NCBI RefSeq assembly: GCF_015690355.1
Contig: NZ_JADPRT010000001.1
Span: 372,001 to 436,000, forward strand
From: Streptacidiphilus fuscans
Lineage (GTDB): Bacteria; Actinomycetota; Actinomycetes; Streptomycetales; Streptomycetaceae
Direction of reading: 5' to 3'
Length of the DNA stretch: 64,000 nucleotides
Position numbers and translations under genes: made by a program. Of this stretch, positions 35,746 through 44,868 are shown piece by piece. The notes beneath the pieces were generated by a model that saw only the letters and a list, made by a program, of their open reading frames with translations, was not told where the DNA came from and ran no database searches. Positions within the stretch are counted from its first letter, which is position 1; the number at the start of each line of letters is the position of its first letter.

Positions 35746-36546
35746 TCAGGCAATTCGGAGTACACGTACAAGCCATTCCAGCGCACCCTCGACATCCTCG
35801 GCGACGGGCACGCCCGCAGGGGCAGGCGGTCGCTGGACCACGACGACGGGCAGGCCCAGCTCCCTGGCTGCCGTCAGCTTCGGGGCCGTGGCCGCGCCGC
35901 CGCTGTCCTTGGTGACCAGGACGTCGATCCGGTGGTCCCGCAGCAGCGCCCGTTCGCCGTCCAGGGTGAACGGGCCGCGGTCCAGGACCACCTCGACGTT
36001 CGGCGGGAGCGGCGGGGCCGGTGGGTCGACCGAGCGGACCAGGAACCGGAGCCGGTCCAGCGCGTGCAGACGGTCGGGGCCGGTGAACGGGGCCAGGTCC
36101 TTGCGGCCGGTGGTCAGGAAGACCCGACTGCCCAACTCCGGCAGCACGGCGGCGGCTTCGGCGAGTGAGGCCACCGGGTGCCAGCGGTCGCCCGCGACCG
36201 GACGCCAGCTCGGGCGGCGCAGCGCGAGCAGCGGCACACCCGTCCCGGCCACCGCGACGGCGGCGTTGGCGCTGATCCCGGCGGCGAAGGGATGGGTGGC
36301 GTCCACCACGGCCGACACCTGCTCCGCGCGCAGCCAGGCGGCCAGACCGTCCGCGCCGCCGAACCCGCCGACGCGGACACCTCCGTCCGGCAGCGCCGGT
36401 TGCTCCACCCGCCCCGCGAGCGACGTGGTCACCCGCAGGGCAGGAGAGCGCGCCGCAAGCTCCGCCGCCAGCAGCCGGGCCTCGGTCGTGCCGCCCAGGA
36501 CCAGGACGTGCCCGTCATCGCGAGCGTGGTGGGCAGGCATCGACAT
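35746..36546 (-). CDS. cobK: Precorrin-6A reductase
   Basis: A 266-residue enzyme. The N-terminal HVLVLGGTTEARLLAAELA is the NADPH-binding GGTxE motif. VVDATHPFAAGISANA and TTGRKDLAPF are CbiJ/CobK signatures, and TKDSGGAATAPKLTAARELG closes the family pattern. It reduces precorrin-6A to dihydro-precorrin-6. It starts nine bases after meaB and so is the last gene of the mutA-mutB-meaB-cobK operon. Confidence 0.9.
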   Translation of the reverse strand: MSMPAHHARDDGHVLVLGGTTEARLLAAELAARSPALRVTTSLAGRVEQPALPDGGVRVGGFGGADGLAAWLRAEQVSAVVDATHPFAAGISANAAVAVAGTGVPLLALRRPSWRPVAGDRWHPVASLAEAAAVLPELGSRVFLTTGRKDLAPFTGPDRLHALDRLRFLVRSVDPPAPPLPPNVEVVLDRGPFTLDGERALLRDHRIDVLVTKDSGGAATAPKLTAARELGLPVVVVQRPPAPAGVPVAEDVEGALEWLVRVLRIA

Positions 36547-36555
36547 GACGAAGCG

Positions 36556-37557
36556 TCAGTTTTCGCTGGTGTCCGCGGACTTGCCGTCGAATGCGGCCAG
36601 GATCCGCTCGGCGGCCAGGGTCGCCGTCAACTCGCCCGACCGGACCTGGGCCTCCAGCTCCGGGGTGACCGCACGGACGCCCGGGTGCGCCGAAAGGCGC
36701 CCCAGCAGCTCGTCGCGGACCATGGACCAGGCCCAGTCGACCTGCTGCGAACGGCGTTTGGCGGTCAGTCTGCCGGTCGACTCCAGCAGCGTGCGATGCT
36801 GCTCCAGCCGCTCCCAGACAGTGTCCAGCCCGGTGGACTCCCGCGCGCTGCAGTGCAGCACCGGCGGCGTCCAGGCCGCGTCGGCGGGATGCATCAGCCG
36901 CAGCGCGCCCGCCAGTTCGCGGGCGGCGGCGCGGGCGTCGCGCTCGTGCGGGCCGTCGGCCTTGTTGACGGCCAGGACGTCGGCCAGCTCCAGCACGCCC
37001 TTCTTGATGCCCTGGAGCTGGTCGCCGGTGCGGGCGAGGGTGAGCAGCAGGAAGGAGTCGACCATGTCCGCGACGGCCGTCTCCGACTGGCCCACGCCGA
37101 CGGTCTCGACCAGGATCACGTCGTAGCCCGCGGCCTCCATCACCACCATCGACTCGCGCGTGGCCTTGGCCACGCCGCCGAGCGTCCCGGCGCTGGGGGA
37201 GGGGCGGACGAACGCCGCCGGGTCGACCGCCAGCCGCTCCATCCGCGTCTTGTCGCCGAGGATGGAGCCGCCGGTCCGGGTCGAGGACGGGTCGACGGCC
37301 AGCACCGCGACCCGGTGGCCCATGCCGGTCAGCATGGAGCCGAAGGCGTCGATGAACGTGGACTTGCCCACGCCGGGCACGCCGCTGATGCCGATCCGCC
37401 GGGCCTTGCCGGAGTAGGGCAGCAGCGCCGTCAGGAACTGCTGTGCCAGCACCCGGTGATCGGGACGGGTGGACTCGACGAGGGTGACGGCGCGGGCGAC
37501 GAACGCCCGCTTCCCGTCGAGCACACCCTTGATGTAGGCGTCCAGATCTATGCGCAT
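36556..37557 (-). CDS. meaB: Methylmalonyl-CoA mutase-associated GTPase
   Basis: A 333-residue G3E-family GTPase. The Walker A GVPGVGKST is at residues 59-67. The G3 region is ETVGVGQSE, and NKADGPHE is the base-specificity loop. MeaB guards the mutase, controlling delivery and exchange of adenosylcobalamin. It begins 14 bases after mutB. The context leaves little doubt. Confidence 0.95.
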   Translation of the reverse strand: MRIDLDAYIKGVLDGKRAFVARAVTLVESTRPDHRVLAQQFLTALLPYSGKARRIGISGVPGVGKSTFIDAFGSMLTGMGHRVAVLAVDPSSTRTGGSILGDKTRMERLAVDPAAFVRPSPSAGTLGGVAKATRESMVVMEAAGYDVILVETVGVGQSETAVADMVDSFLLLTLARTGDQLQGIKKGVLELADVLAVNKADGPHERDARAAARELAGALRLMHPADAAWTPPVLHCSARESTGLDTVWERLEQHRTLLESTGRLTAKRRSQQVDWAWSMVRDELLGRLSAHPGVRAVTPELEAQVRSGELTATLAAERILAAFDGKSADTSEN

Positions 37558-37571
37558 CCGCCGGTCCGCGA

Positions 37572-39803
37572 CTACAGCTCGACGTGCAGGTCGCTGTGAC
37601 CGAGCGAGGCGCCGAGGCGCTGCACCAGGTCGTAGGCCGCGTCCGGGATCACCGTGCCGGGCGGGAAGACCGCCGCCGCGCCCATCTCCAGCAGCGTCGG
37701 GACGTCCTGCGGCGGGATGACGCCGCCCACGACGATCATGATGTCCTCGCGGCCTTCGGCCGCAAGCTCCTCGCGCAGCGCGGGCACCAGCGTCAGGTGA
37801 CCGGCCGCCAGCGAGGAGACGCCGACGATGTGGACGTCCGCCTCGACGGCCTGACGCGCCACCTCGGCCGGGGTCTGGAACAGCGGGCCCACGTCGACGG
37901 TGAAGCCGAGGTCGGCGAAGGCGGTCGCGATCACCTTCTGGCCGCGGTCGTGGCCGTCCTGGCCCATCTTGGCGACCAGGATGCGCGGACGGCGACCCTC
38001 GGCCTCCTCGAAGGAGTCGACCAGGGCACGGGTGCGTCCGAGGGACGGGGACTCGCCTGCTTCGGTGCGGTACACACCCGCGATGGTACGGATCTGGCTG
38101 GTGTGCCGCCCGTAGACCTTCTCCAGTGCGTCGGAGATCTCACCGACCGTCGCCTTCGCGCGGGCGGCGTTGACCGCGAGCGCGAGCAGGTTGTTGTCCA
38201 GGCCCGAGCCGGAGTCCGAGCCCGAGCCGCGCTCGGCGGCGGCGGTCAGCGCCCGCAGCGCGTCCTGGGTCGCCGTCTCGTCGCGCTCCTCGCGCAGCCG
38301 CCGCAGCTTGGCGATCTGCTGGGCGCGCACCGAGGAGTTGTCGACCTGGAGCACGTCGATCTGCTCGTCGCTCTCCACCCGGTACTTGTTGACGCCGATC
38401 ACCGGCTGGCGACCGGAGTCGATCCGGGCCTGGGTGCGGGCCGCGGCCTCCTCGATACGGAGCTTCGGGATGCCCGCGTCGATGGCCTTCGCCATGCCGC
38501 CGGCCGCCTCGACCTCCTGGATGTGCTGCCAGGCCCGCCGGGCCAGGTCGTAGGTCAGCCGCTCGACGTAGGCGGAGCCGCCCCACGGGTCGATGACGCG
38601 GTTGGTGCCCGACTCCTGCTGCAGCAGCAGCTGGGTGTTGCGGGCGATGCGCGCGGAGAAGTCGGTCGGCAGGGCCAGCGCCTCGTCCAGCGCGTTGGTG
38701 TGCAGCGACTGGGTGTGGCCCTGGGTCGCGGCCATGGCCTCGACGCAGGTGCGGGTGACGTTGTTGAACACGTCCTGCGCGGTGAGCGACCAGCCGGAGG
38801 TCTGCGAATGGGTGCGCAGCGACAGCGACTTGGGGTTCTTCGGGTCGAACTGCTTGACCAGCTTGGCCCAGAGGAGGCGGGCCGCGCGCATCTTGGCGAT
38901 CTCCATGAAGAAGTTCATGCCGATCGCCCAGAAGAAGGAGAGCCGCGGCGCGAAGGTGTCCACGTCCAGGCCCACGGCCTGACCCGCCCTCAGGTACTCC
39001 ACACCGTCCGCGAGCGTGTACGCCAGCTCCAGGTCGGCCGTCGCCCCCGCCTCCTGGATGTGGTAGCCGGAGATGGAGATGGAGTTGTAGCGCGGCATCT
39101 TCTGCGAGGTGTACGCGAAGATGTCGGAGATGATCCGCATCGAGGGCTTCGGCGGATAGATGTAGGTGTTGCGGACCATGAACTCCTTGAGGATGTCGTT
39201 CTGGATGGTCCCCGCCAGCTTCTCGGGCGGCACCCCCTGCTCCTCGGCCGCCACGATGTAGAGGGCGAGAACGGGCAGCACGGCACCGTTCATGGTCATC
39301 GACACCGTCATCCTGTCCAACGGGATCCCGTCGAACAGCTGGCGCATGTCGTAGATCGAGTCGATCGCGACGCCCGCCATGCCGACGTCGCCGGTGACAC
39401 GCGGGTGGTCGCTGTCGTAGCCGCGGTGGGTCGGCAGGTCGAAGGCGACCGACAGACCCTTCTGACCCGCCGCCAGATTGCGGCGGTAGAAGGCGTTCGA
39501 CTCCTCGGCGGTGGAGAACCCGGCGTACTGGCGGATCGTCCACGGCTGGTTGACGTACATCGTCGGGTACGGACCGCGCAGGTACGGCGCGACACCCGGG
39601 TACGTGCCCAGGAAGTCCAGGCCCTCGACGTCCTGGCCGGTGTAGAGCGGCTTGACGGAGATGCCCTCGGGCGTCTCCCAGAGCAGGTCGCCGACGCTGC
39701 TGCCGGTGGTCTCCTTGACCGCCGCGCGCCACTGCTCCTCGGTGGTCTCGGGCGGAGCCCCGGCGCCGAGGTCGACGTGCGTGAAGTCGGGAATCTGCGT
39801 CAC
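37572..39803 (-). CDS. mutB: Methylmalonyl-CoA mutase large subunit
   Basis: A 743-residue catalytic subunit. A substrate-binding TIM barrel fills the N-terminal part ([20 protein letters not shown]). The C-terminal cobalamin domain has the base-off motif [13 protein letters not shown] (D-x-H-x-x-G) and a late GGVIPPQD. It interconverts succinyl-CoA and (R)-methylmalonyl-CoA. The GTG at 39803 overlaps the mutA stop (GTGA), so I did not use the longer frame to 39857. Confidence 0.95.
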   Translation of the reverse strand: MTQIPDFTHVDLGAGAPPETTEEQWRAAVKETTGSSVGDLLWETPEGISVKPLYTGQDVEGLDFLGTYPGVAPYLRGPYPTMYVNQPWTIRQYAGFSTAEESNAFYRRNLAAGQKGLSVAFDLPTHRGYDSDHPRVTGDVGMAGVAIDSIYDMRQLFDGIPLDRMTVSMTMNGAVLPVLALYIVAAEEQGVPPEKLAGTIQNDILKEFMVRNTYIYPPKPSMRIISDIFAYTSQKMPRYNSISISGYHIQEAGATADLELAYTLADGVEYLRAGQAVGLDVDTFAPRLSFFWAIGMNFFMEIAKMRAARLLWAKLVKQFDPKNPKSLSLRTHSQTSGWSLTAQDVFNNVTRTCVEAMAATQGHTQSLHTNALDEALALPTDFSARIARNTQLLLQQESGTNRVIDPWGGSAYVERLTYDLARRAWQHIQEVEAAGGMAKAIDAGIPKLRIEEAAARTQARIDSGRQPVIGVNKYRVESDEQIDVLQVDNSSVRAQQIAKLRRLREERDETATQDALRALTAAAERGSGSDSGSGLDNNLLALAVNAARAKATVGEISDALEKVYGRHTSQIRTIAGVYRTEAGESPSLGRTRALVDSFEEAEGRRPRILVAKMGQDGHDRGQKVIATAFADLGFTVDVGPLFQTPAEVARQAVEADVHIVGVSSLAAGHLTLVPALREELAAEGREDIMIVVGGVIPPQDVPTLLEMGAAAVFPPGTVIPDAAYDLVQRLGASLGHSDLHVEL

Positions 39804-41743
39804 GCCGGGGCTCCCATGAGGTCGAGGGCGGAGGAAAGGACGGCCGGCGCGTCGCAACCGGCGAAGACGTAGGCGTCGACATGCGCGTACTCGGCGGGTC
39901 GACCGGCGAGGTAGACGCGCGTCGCGCCCGCGGTGCGGAGCGCCTCGGCGACCGCCTCGGCCTGCTCACCGTAGAGCTCGTCGCTGGAGCAGAGGCAGGC
40001 GATCGCCGCGCCGCTGGCGGTGAACGCCTCGGCGACGGTGCTGGCGTCCACGGACACCGGGTCGTGCACGGGCTCGATGCCGCCCGCCTGGAACAGGTTC
40101 GACGCGAAGGTCGCGCGCGGGGTGTGCGCCGCGGCCGGGCCGAGCGCGGCGAGGAAGACGCGCGGGCGCGCACCGGTCGCCGCGAGCTGCGCGTCCGAGC
40201 GGGAGCGCAGCGCCTCGTAGGCCTCGTCGCGACGGACCCGGGGGAGGCCCTTGCCGTTCCCGGCCGCACGACCGAGGGGACGGATCCAGTCCGAGGCGAC
40301 CTCCTCGCGGACGACGGGCGTCTCGGCCAGGTTCGGGAACTCGCTGACGCCGGTGATCGGCTCCTTGCGGCGGGCGAGCTTCTTGCTGCGCTCAGCCCAG
40401 GTGGCCGCGATCCGGTCGGCGACCATGCCGGAGCGCAACGCCGCCTCCTGGCCGCCCGCCCGCTCCAGCTCCTGGAAGAACGCCCAAGCGGCGTGGGCGA
40501 GTTCGTCGGTCAGCTGCTCCACGTACCAGGAGCCGCCCGCCGGGTCGGTGACCCGGCCCAGGTGCGACTCCTCCAGCAGGATCGACGAGGTGTTGCGGGC
40601 GATCCGGCGGGCGAACGCGTCCGACAGCCCGAGCTCGTGGTCGAACGGCAGCACCGTCACCGCGTCGGCACCGGCGACCCCGGCCGCGAGGCAGGCGATG
40701 GTGGTGCGCAGCATGTTCACGTAGGGGTCACGCCGGGTCATCATCACCGGCGAGGTCACGGCGTGCTGCACTTGAGCACCGGCAGCGGCACCGGCGCTCG
40801 TGCCGGCGTCCGCGCCCGCCCCGCTCGCCTCCGCGACGCGGGCCCAAAGGCGGCGCGCCGCACGGAACTTGGCCACCGTCAGGAACTGGTCGGCGGTGGC
40901 CGCGTAGCGGAACTCCAGCTGACGGCAGGCGGCGTCGACGGAGAGCCCCGCCCCCGTCAGCAGCCGCAGGTAGGCGACGCCGGTGGCCAGCGAGCAGCCG
41001 AGCTCCTCGGCGGCCGAGGCGCCCGCCTCGTGATACGGCAGCGCGTCCACGGTCAGGGCGCGCATCCCCGGGTAGCGGTCGGCGCAGAGCTTGGCCAGCT
41101 CGACGGCGTCGGCGGTGTCCTGCTCGGCGACCGGCTCGCCGGTCCTGGCGGCCAGCCCCAGCGGGTCCGCGCCGAGCGTGCCGCGGACGGCCTCGGGGGC
41201 GACGCCCTTGGCGTCGTAGATCCGCAGCAGCTCGCGTGCGGCGGCAGCGGTCTCGCCGCCCGCGTCCAGCGCGACCGGCGCGAGGTCGAGGTAGACGCCG
41301 TCCAGCGCACGGGCCAGCTCCGCGACGGGCACGCCGCCGCCGGATTTGCCCACGGCCAGCCAGACGGAGGTGACGCCGTTCTCCAGATCGGCGAGCACGG
41401 CCTCGTTGCAGCGGTCGGCCTCCGGCCGCTCGTGCCGCTGGCGCACGTCCCAGCCGGTCGAGGCGGGCGCGGCACCCCGGACGTACGGCGCGAAGCCGGG
41501 GAACCCGGCGGCGTCCTGCGCGGTTTCCCGGGCCGCGTCGCGCGCGGTGCTCTCGGCCGTGTAGAGGGGAGCGACGACGAGGCCGTCCTCCAGTGCCGTC
41601 GCCAGCGCCTCCTCGGCAGCCGCGCCCGACACGTCCTTCCCTGACTTGCGCAGCACCCCGGCTACAAGGCTCTGCCACTGGTCTCGGGTGGCATCGGGGA
41701 ATTCGGCAGCGAGCGAGAGCCCGTCATCAGGCACGACTGTCAT
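39800..41743 (-). CDS. mutA: Methylmalonyl-CoA mutase small subunit
   Basis: A 647-residue protein homologous to MutB. It lacks the D-x-H-x-x-G cobalamin motif: the matching place reads [17 protein letters not shown]. This is normal for the non-catalytic subunit. A low-complexity Ala/Gly insert near residues 305-325 ([18 protein letters not shown]) is unusual. It is the first gene of the operon with mutB, meaB and cobK. The enzyme feeds propionyl-CoA-derived units and methylmalonyl-CoA for polyketide supply. Confidence 0.95.
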   Translation of the reverse strand: MTVVPDDGLSLAAEFPDATRDQWQSLVAGVLRKSGKDVSGAAAEEALATALEDGLVVAPLYTAESTARDAARETAQDAAGFPGFAPYVRGAAPASTGWDVRQRHERPEADRCNEAVLADLENGVTSVWLAVGKSGGGVPVAELARALDGVYLDLAPVALDAGGETAAAARELLRIYDAKGVAPEAVRGTLGADPLGLAARTGEPVAEQDTADAVELAKLCADRYPGMRALTVDALPYHEAGASAAEELGCSLATGVAYLRLLTGAGLSVDAACRQLEFRYAATADQFLTVAKFRAARRLWARVAEASGAGADAGTSAGAAAGAQVQHAVTSPVMMTRRDPYVNMLRTTIACLAAGVAGADAVTVLPFDHELGLSDAFARRIARNTSSILLEESHLGRVTDPAGGSWYVEQLTDELAHAAWAFFQELERAGGQEAALRSGMVADRIAATWAERSKKLARRKEPITGVSEFPNLAETPVVREEVASDWIRPLGRAAGNGKGLPRVRRDEAYEALRSRSDAQLAATGARPRVFLAALGPAAAHTPRATFASNLFQAGGIEPVHDPVSVDASTVAEAFTASGAAIACLCSSDELYGEQAEAVAEALRTAGATRVYLAGRPAEYAHVDAYVFAGCDAPAVLSSALDLMGAPA

Positions 41744-41820
41744 GCAAAGGATGCTAGAGCAGCGGCCTTGAGGTTCAGCAGAGCCAACCGTTGTGATGTA
41801 TCCCTCTCCGAACCTGCATG

Positions 41821-42492
41821 TCAGGGGGTCAGGACGAGCGAGCCCTCCGGATGCGGATGCCTCCCCGTGACCAGGTACACCACGCGCCCGGCCAGCGACG
41901 CGGCATGGTCCGCGTATCGCTCGTAGTAGCGGGCGGTCAGGGCAACGTCGACGGCCGTCTCGATGCCGTGCGGCCAGTCGGCCTCGCCGAGCCGCGCGAA
42001 GACCGCGCGGTGCAGCTGGTTCATCTGGTCGTCCGCCTGCTGGAGCCGCGCCGCCTCCTCCGGGTCCCGCGAGGCGATCACGTCGGCGGCCTGACTCATC
42101 AGCTGGTACGCCAGCGCCCCCATGTCGCGGACGGTGGCGCGCAGTTCGACCGGAACGGCCGAGACCGGGTGCCGCATCAGGGCCAGCTCGGCGACATGAC
42201 GCGCCAGATCTCCGGACCGCTCCACCTCCGCGCCCATCCGCAGCGCGGTCACGACGATCCGCAGCTCGGTGGCGACCGGTTGCTGACGGGCCAACAGCGC
42301 GACCGCCCGGTCCTCCAACTCCTGCCGCCGCCGATCCACGGCGCGGTCCCCCTGGACGACCGCGAGCGCTGTCCGCTCGTCCGCCTCCAGCAGCGAATGC
42401 GTCGCCCGACTCATCGCGGAGGCGACCTGCCGCGTCATGTCGACGAGCCCGTCGCCGATCGCCGCCAGCTCCTTGTGGTAGGCCTCACGCAT
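41821..42492 (-). CDS. phoU: Phosphate transport regulatory protein PhoU
   Basis: A 223-residue protein made of two three-helix PhoU repeats. Metal-binding motifs resembling E-x-x-x-D are seen in GAEVERSGDLARHVAELAL (residues about 88-106) and again in TARYYERYADHAASLAGRV. It links the Pst phosphate transporter to the PhoR/PhoP two-component system. No pst or pho genes are adjacent in the window. Confidence 0.9.
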   Translation of the reverse strand: MREAYHKELAAIGDGLVDMTRQVASAMSRATHSLLEADERTALAVVQGDRAVDRRRQELEDRAVALLARQQPVATELRIVVTALRMGAEVERSGDLARHVAELALMRHPVSAVPVELRATVRDMGALAYQLMSQAADVIASRDPEEAARLQQADDQMNQLHRAVFARLGEADWPHGIETAVDVALTARYYERYADHAASLAGRVVYLVTGRHPHPEGSLVLTP

Positions 42493-42700
42493 CGGGGGCT
42501 CCTTCCTCTTCGTTCCCGAACACTCATGTTCGCGACGTGGGCGAGGACGGGAGAAGCGCTTTAGCGGACCCCTGACGGCTCGTTGCCGAGATCCCTACGC
42601 GGCGGGGACCAGCGAGGACAGGTGTGCGTGCCCTCCGGACGGACAGCTGAGTACGCGTACTCATGCGGACTGAGCATCAGCACCGGCAGGGTGAGTGCTC

Positions 42701-43141
42701 ATGACCGAGTCGGACCCCGAACTCCCCCCGCACCGGCGGCGCAGCTGGCGCCCACAGGAGAGGGCGCCGCTCGGGACGGACGTTCCCGTCGCCTTCTTCC
42801 TGTTCCTCGTCGAGGCCTGGTTGTTTTTCTGGGCTGCGCTGGCCTGGGGAATGTCGGGGTGGGCCGGACAGACGGCGGCGCAGGCCGATGAGGCCACGCG
42901 GGCGGGGATCTCCCGGTTGGAGCACCTGCTGATCGCGGCAGTGGTGTGCGGCGTGATCGCGGCGCTGCTCCGCGCGCCGTGCAGTTCGGCGTCGCAGCTT
43001 GTGATCGCCGCCGTCCTGGCGTTCATGGTCCTGCTGGCACAAGGGGGTTACGACCAGGCGCACCAGCCGGCGCCATCGTCGAGCCCGAGCGTCTGGTACG
43101 ACCCCTGCTACAGCGGGAGCCATGGGCCGTCCTGCACGTGA
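42701..43141 (+). CDS. DUF6234-like membrane protein
   Basis: A 146-residue protein with three hydrophobic segments: residues about 30-50 ([20 protein letters not shown]), 76-95 and 100-118. A polar Pro/Ser-rich tail ends with a pair of Cys residues ([13 protein letters not shown]). The role is unknown. The start is ATG 42701, with GTG 42695 as alternative. Confidence 0.65.
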   Translation: MTESDPELPPHRRRSWRPQERAPLGTDVPVAFFLFLVEAWLFFWAALAWGMSGWAGQTAAQADEATRAGISRLEHLLIAAVVCGVIAALLRAPCSSASQLVIAAVLAFMVLLAQGGYDQAHQPAPSSSPSVWYDPCYSGSHGPSCT

Positions 43142-43262
43142 CGTCCGGGCTCGCGCCGGGGGTTCACCTTCGGGCGTGTTGTTGCGGAAGCCTGCGCGGT
43201 GGCGACCGCGACATGGCACTGTGTCACCAGTTGATCACGCCTTGTTTCGTAGGAGACCTGTC

Positions 43263-43643
43263 ATGGCGAATGTCCCCGCCGACCTCAAGTACACCGACGA
43301 CCACGAGTGGGTGCAGCAGGAGAAGAGCGACACGGTGTCGGTCGGCATCACCGACTACGCCCAGAGCCAGCTCGGTGACATCGTGTTCCTGGAGCTGCCG
43401 GAGGTGGGCCGGGCCATCAAGGCCGGTGACCCGATCGGCACCATCGAGTCGGTCAAGTCGGTCTCCGAGCTCTACAGCCCGGTGAGCGGCGAAGTGGTCG
43501 CGGTCAACGCGGACGCCGTCGACAGTCCCGAGGACGTGAACGACGACGCCTTCGCGACGTGGCTGATCAAGATCAAGCTCGCGGCGGGCAGTTCGACCGA
43601 CGGCCTGCTCGACGCCGCCGCGTACGGGAAGCTCATCGGCTGA
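43263..43643 (+). CDS. gcvH: Glycine cleavage system H protein
   Basis: 126 residues, the usual length. Lys65 in [10 protein letters not shown] is the lipoylation site, and [11 protein letters not shown] is the N-terminal signature. The lipoyl arm carries the aminomethyl group between the P, T and L proteins. No gcvT or gcvP is in the window, so it is a stand-alone gene here. No glycine riboswitch was seen upstream. A GTAGGAGACC ribosome binding site precedes the ATG. Confidence 0.95.
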   Translation: MANVPADLKYTDDHEWVQQEKSDTVSVGITDYAQSQLGDIVFLELPEVGRAIKAGDPIGTIESVKSVSELYSPVSGEVVAVNADAVDSPEDVNDDAFATWLIKIKLAAGSSTDGLLDAAAYGKLIG

Positions 43644-43676
43644 CGGTCCGTCACGTCGTCACGTCGCTGTTGTGGC

Positions 43677-43720
43677 GGGACGGCCTGCGGGCACCGGATG
43701 ACGTGGCCGCAGGCCGTCCC
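43677..43720. terminator. Bidirectional terminator between gcvH and the secreted-protein pair
   Basis: GGGACGGCCTGCGG (43677-43690) pairs exactly with CCGCAGGCCGTCCC (43707-43720). It lies between converging genes. Confidence 0.85.
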
Positions 43721-43735
43721 CCGCGCTGATTCAGG

Positions 43736-44116
43736 TCAGTTCATCCACGCGGTGCAGCCGCCGCCGTTGTCCTGGTCGTACATGCAGACCTGGAGCTGGT
43801 GGACGCCGTCACCGTGGTACATGTTGCCCGCAGTGGCGAAGCCGTACGGAGAGGCCGTGTTGTACTGCGGGGTGCCGTAGCCGCCGGTGCTCAGGTTGCG
43901 CTGCTGGATCGAGATGGTGCAGTCCGTGGCACCGGCCCAGACCTCGCCGTAGCCGTAGGAACCGCTGTACAGGTCCAGCGCCGCGCTGCAGCCGTCCGGA
44001 GTCTGCGACGCGGTGTAGTAGACGCCGGTGGATGCGAACGCGGTGCCCATCGACAGCGCCAGGCTGGCGGTGACGACGCCGCCGCCGAGCAGCAGCCTCT
44101 TCACGATGCGCTTCAT
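43736..44116 (-). CDS. Small secreted protein with four cysteines
   Basis: 126 residues. The signal peptide is RIVKRLLLGGGVVTASLALS and onward to about residue 28 (AFAS). The mature part is Tyr/Gly-rich with four Cys, enough for two disulfides, in the style of streptomycete spore-associated and SSI-sized secreted proteins. No family was assigned. Its ATG lies two bases after the stop of the preceding gene, so the two are coupled. Confidence 0.7.
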   Translation of the reverse strand: MKRIVKRLLLGGGVVTASLALSMGTAFASTGVYYTASQTPDGCSAALDLYSGSYGYGEVWAGATDCTISIQQRNLSTGGYGTPQYNTASPYGFATAGNMYHGDGVHQLQVCMYDQDNGGGCTAWMN

Positions 44117-44118
44117 CG

Positions 44119-44538
44119 TCAGCAGACCTCCTCGGACGGCGAGTAGACCCTGCCGACGGACGTGCCGTCGACAATGACCGCCGCCTGCGCCTGCACGTAA
44201 CAGGAGACGCGCCAGTTCGTGGAGCCGCCCCAGACCACGGCCGATCCGTCGACCGTCGAGTTGAAGCTGCTGGTGTCGTTGTAGGACCCGTTGGAGTTGA
44301 TCCACTGGGATCCGGTGACCTGGTGCAGCTGGGAGTCGTCGACCACCACGTAGGGCTGCCAGTAGCCGTTCCCACCGAGGTGGATGCAGCCGGTGACGGT
44401 GACGTCCCCGTACGTGACGGAGGTGCCGCAGTAGTAGGAGTCGGCCGCGTGAGCCGCCGTGGCGCCGAGGCCGACGATGCCGACCGTGGCCAGGCCGAGC
44501 GCTGCGGCGCTCGTCGTCAGTCGCTTCACGAGTTTCAT
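44119..44538 (-). CDS. Small secreted protein with four cysteines, first of a pair
   Basis: 139 residues. A typical Sec signal peptide (KRLTTSAAALGLATVGIVGL) ends near AAHAAD at residue 32. The mature domain has four Cys and many Ser, Gly and Tyr residues (YYCGTSVTYGDVTVTGC). It is similar in size and layout to the next gene, suggesting a partnered pair. No known family was recognised. Confidence 0.7.
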   Translation of the reverse strand: MKLVKRLTTSAAALGLATVGIVGLGATAAHAADSYYCGTSVTYGDVTVTGCIHLGGNGYWQPYVVVDDSQLHQVTGSQWINSNGSYNDTSSFNSTVDGSAVVWGGSTNWRVSCYVQAQAAVIVDGTSVGRVYSPSEEVC

Positions 44539-44682
44539 GCGATTCCCCTCTCGCTCCCGCTTGTCGGGAGCGCCCTGTGCCTCGGACCGCGCGTGGTGCG
44601 GGCAGCGGCCGAGGACGTGGTCAACGATCGACGGTCCGTGACCAGGCCGCTACGCTTTTGCGCGGTCGTGCAAAGGGTCTGA

Positions 44683-44853
44683 AGCCGCGGCACGTCGCTC
44701 AACGTCGGGCTCACGCCGGTCGAGATCGTCGAGGCGCTGTTGCAGTCCGCCGGGTACTGCGGCTTCCCCCGTGCCATCAACGCGACCAGGGTCGCGCAGG
44801 AGATCTTCGCCGAGCGCGGCCTGCTCCCCGTGGAGGGGACGCAGCCACCCTGA
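44683..44853 (+). pseudogene. Carboxymuconolactone decarboxylase, C-terminal fragment
   Basis: About 56 codons read SLNVGLTPVEIVEALLQSAG, then YCGFPRAINATRVAQEIFAE, ending at TGA 44851-44853. This is the end of the CMD family, past the CxxC/His active site. A TGA at 44680 closes the frame on the left and no suitable start remains. Confidence 0.7.
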
Positions 44854-44868
44854 TGCCCAGTCCCTGCG

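Noticed and set aside
34094..37126. 1010-codon plus-strand frame over cobF, hydrolase, cobK and meaB
   Set aside because: Four well-recognised genes lie on the opposite strand; the frame has no family similarity.
43142..43262. Glycine riboswitch upstream of gcvH
   Set aside because: The 120-base gap is too short for the usual form and lacks the conserved GGAGAG and CCGAAGG elements.
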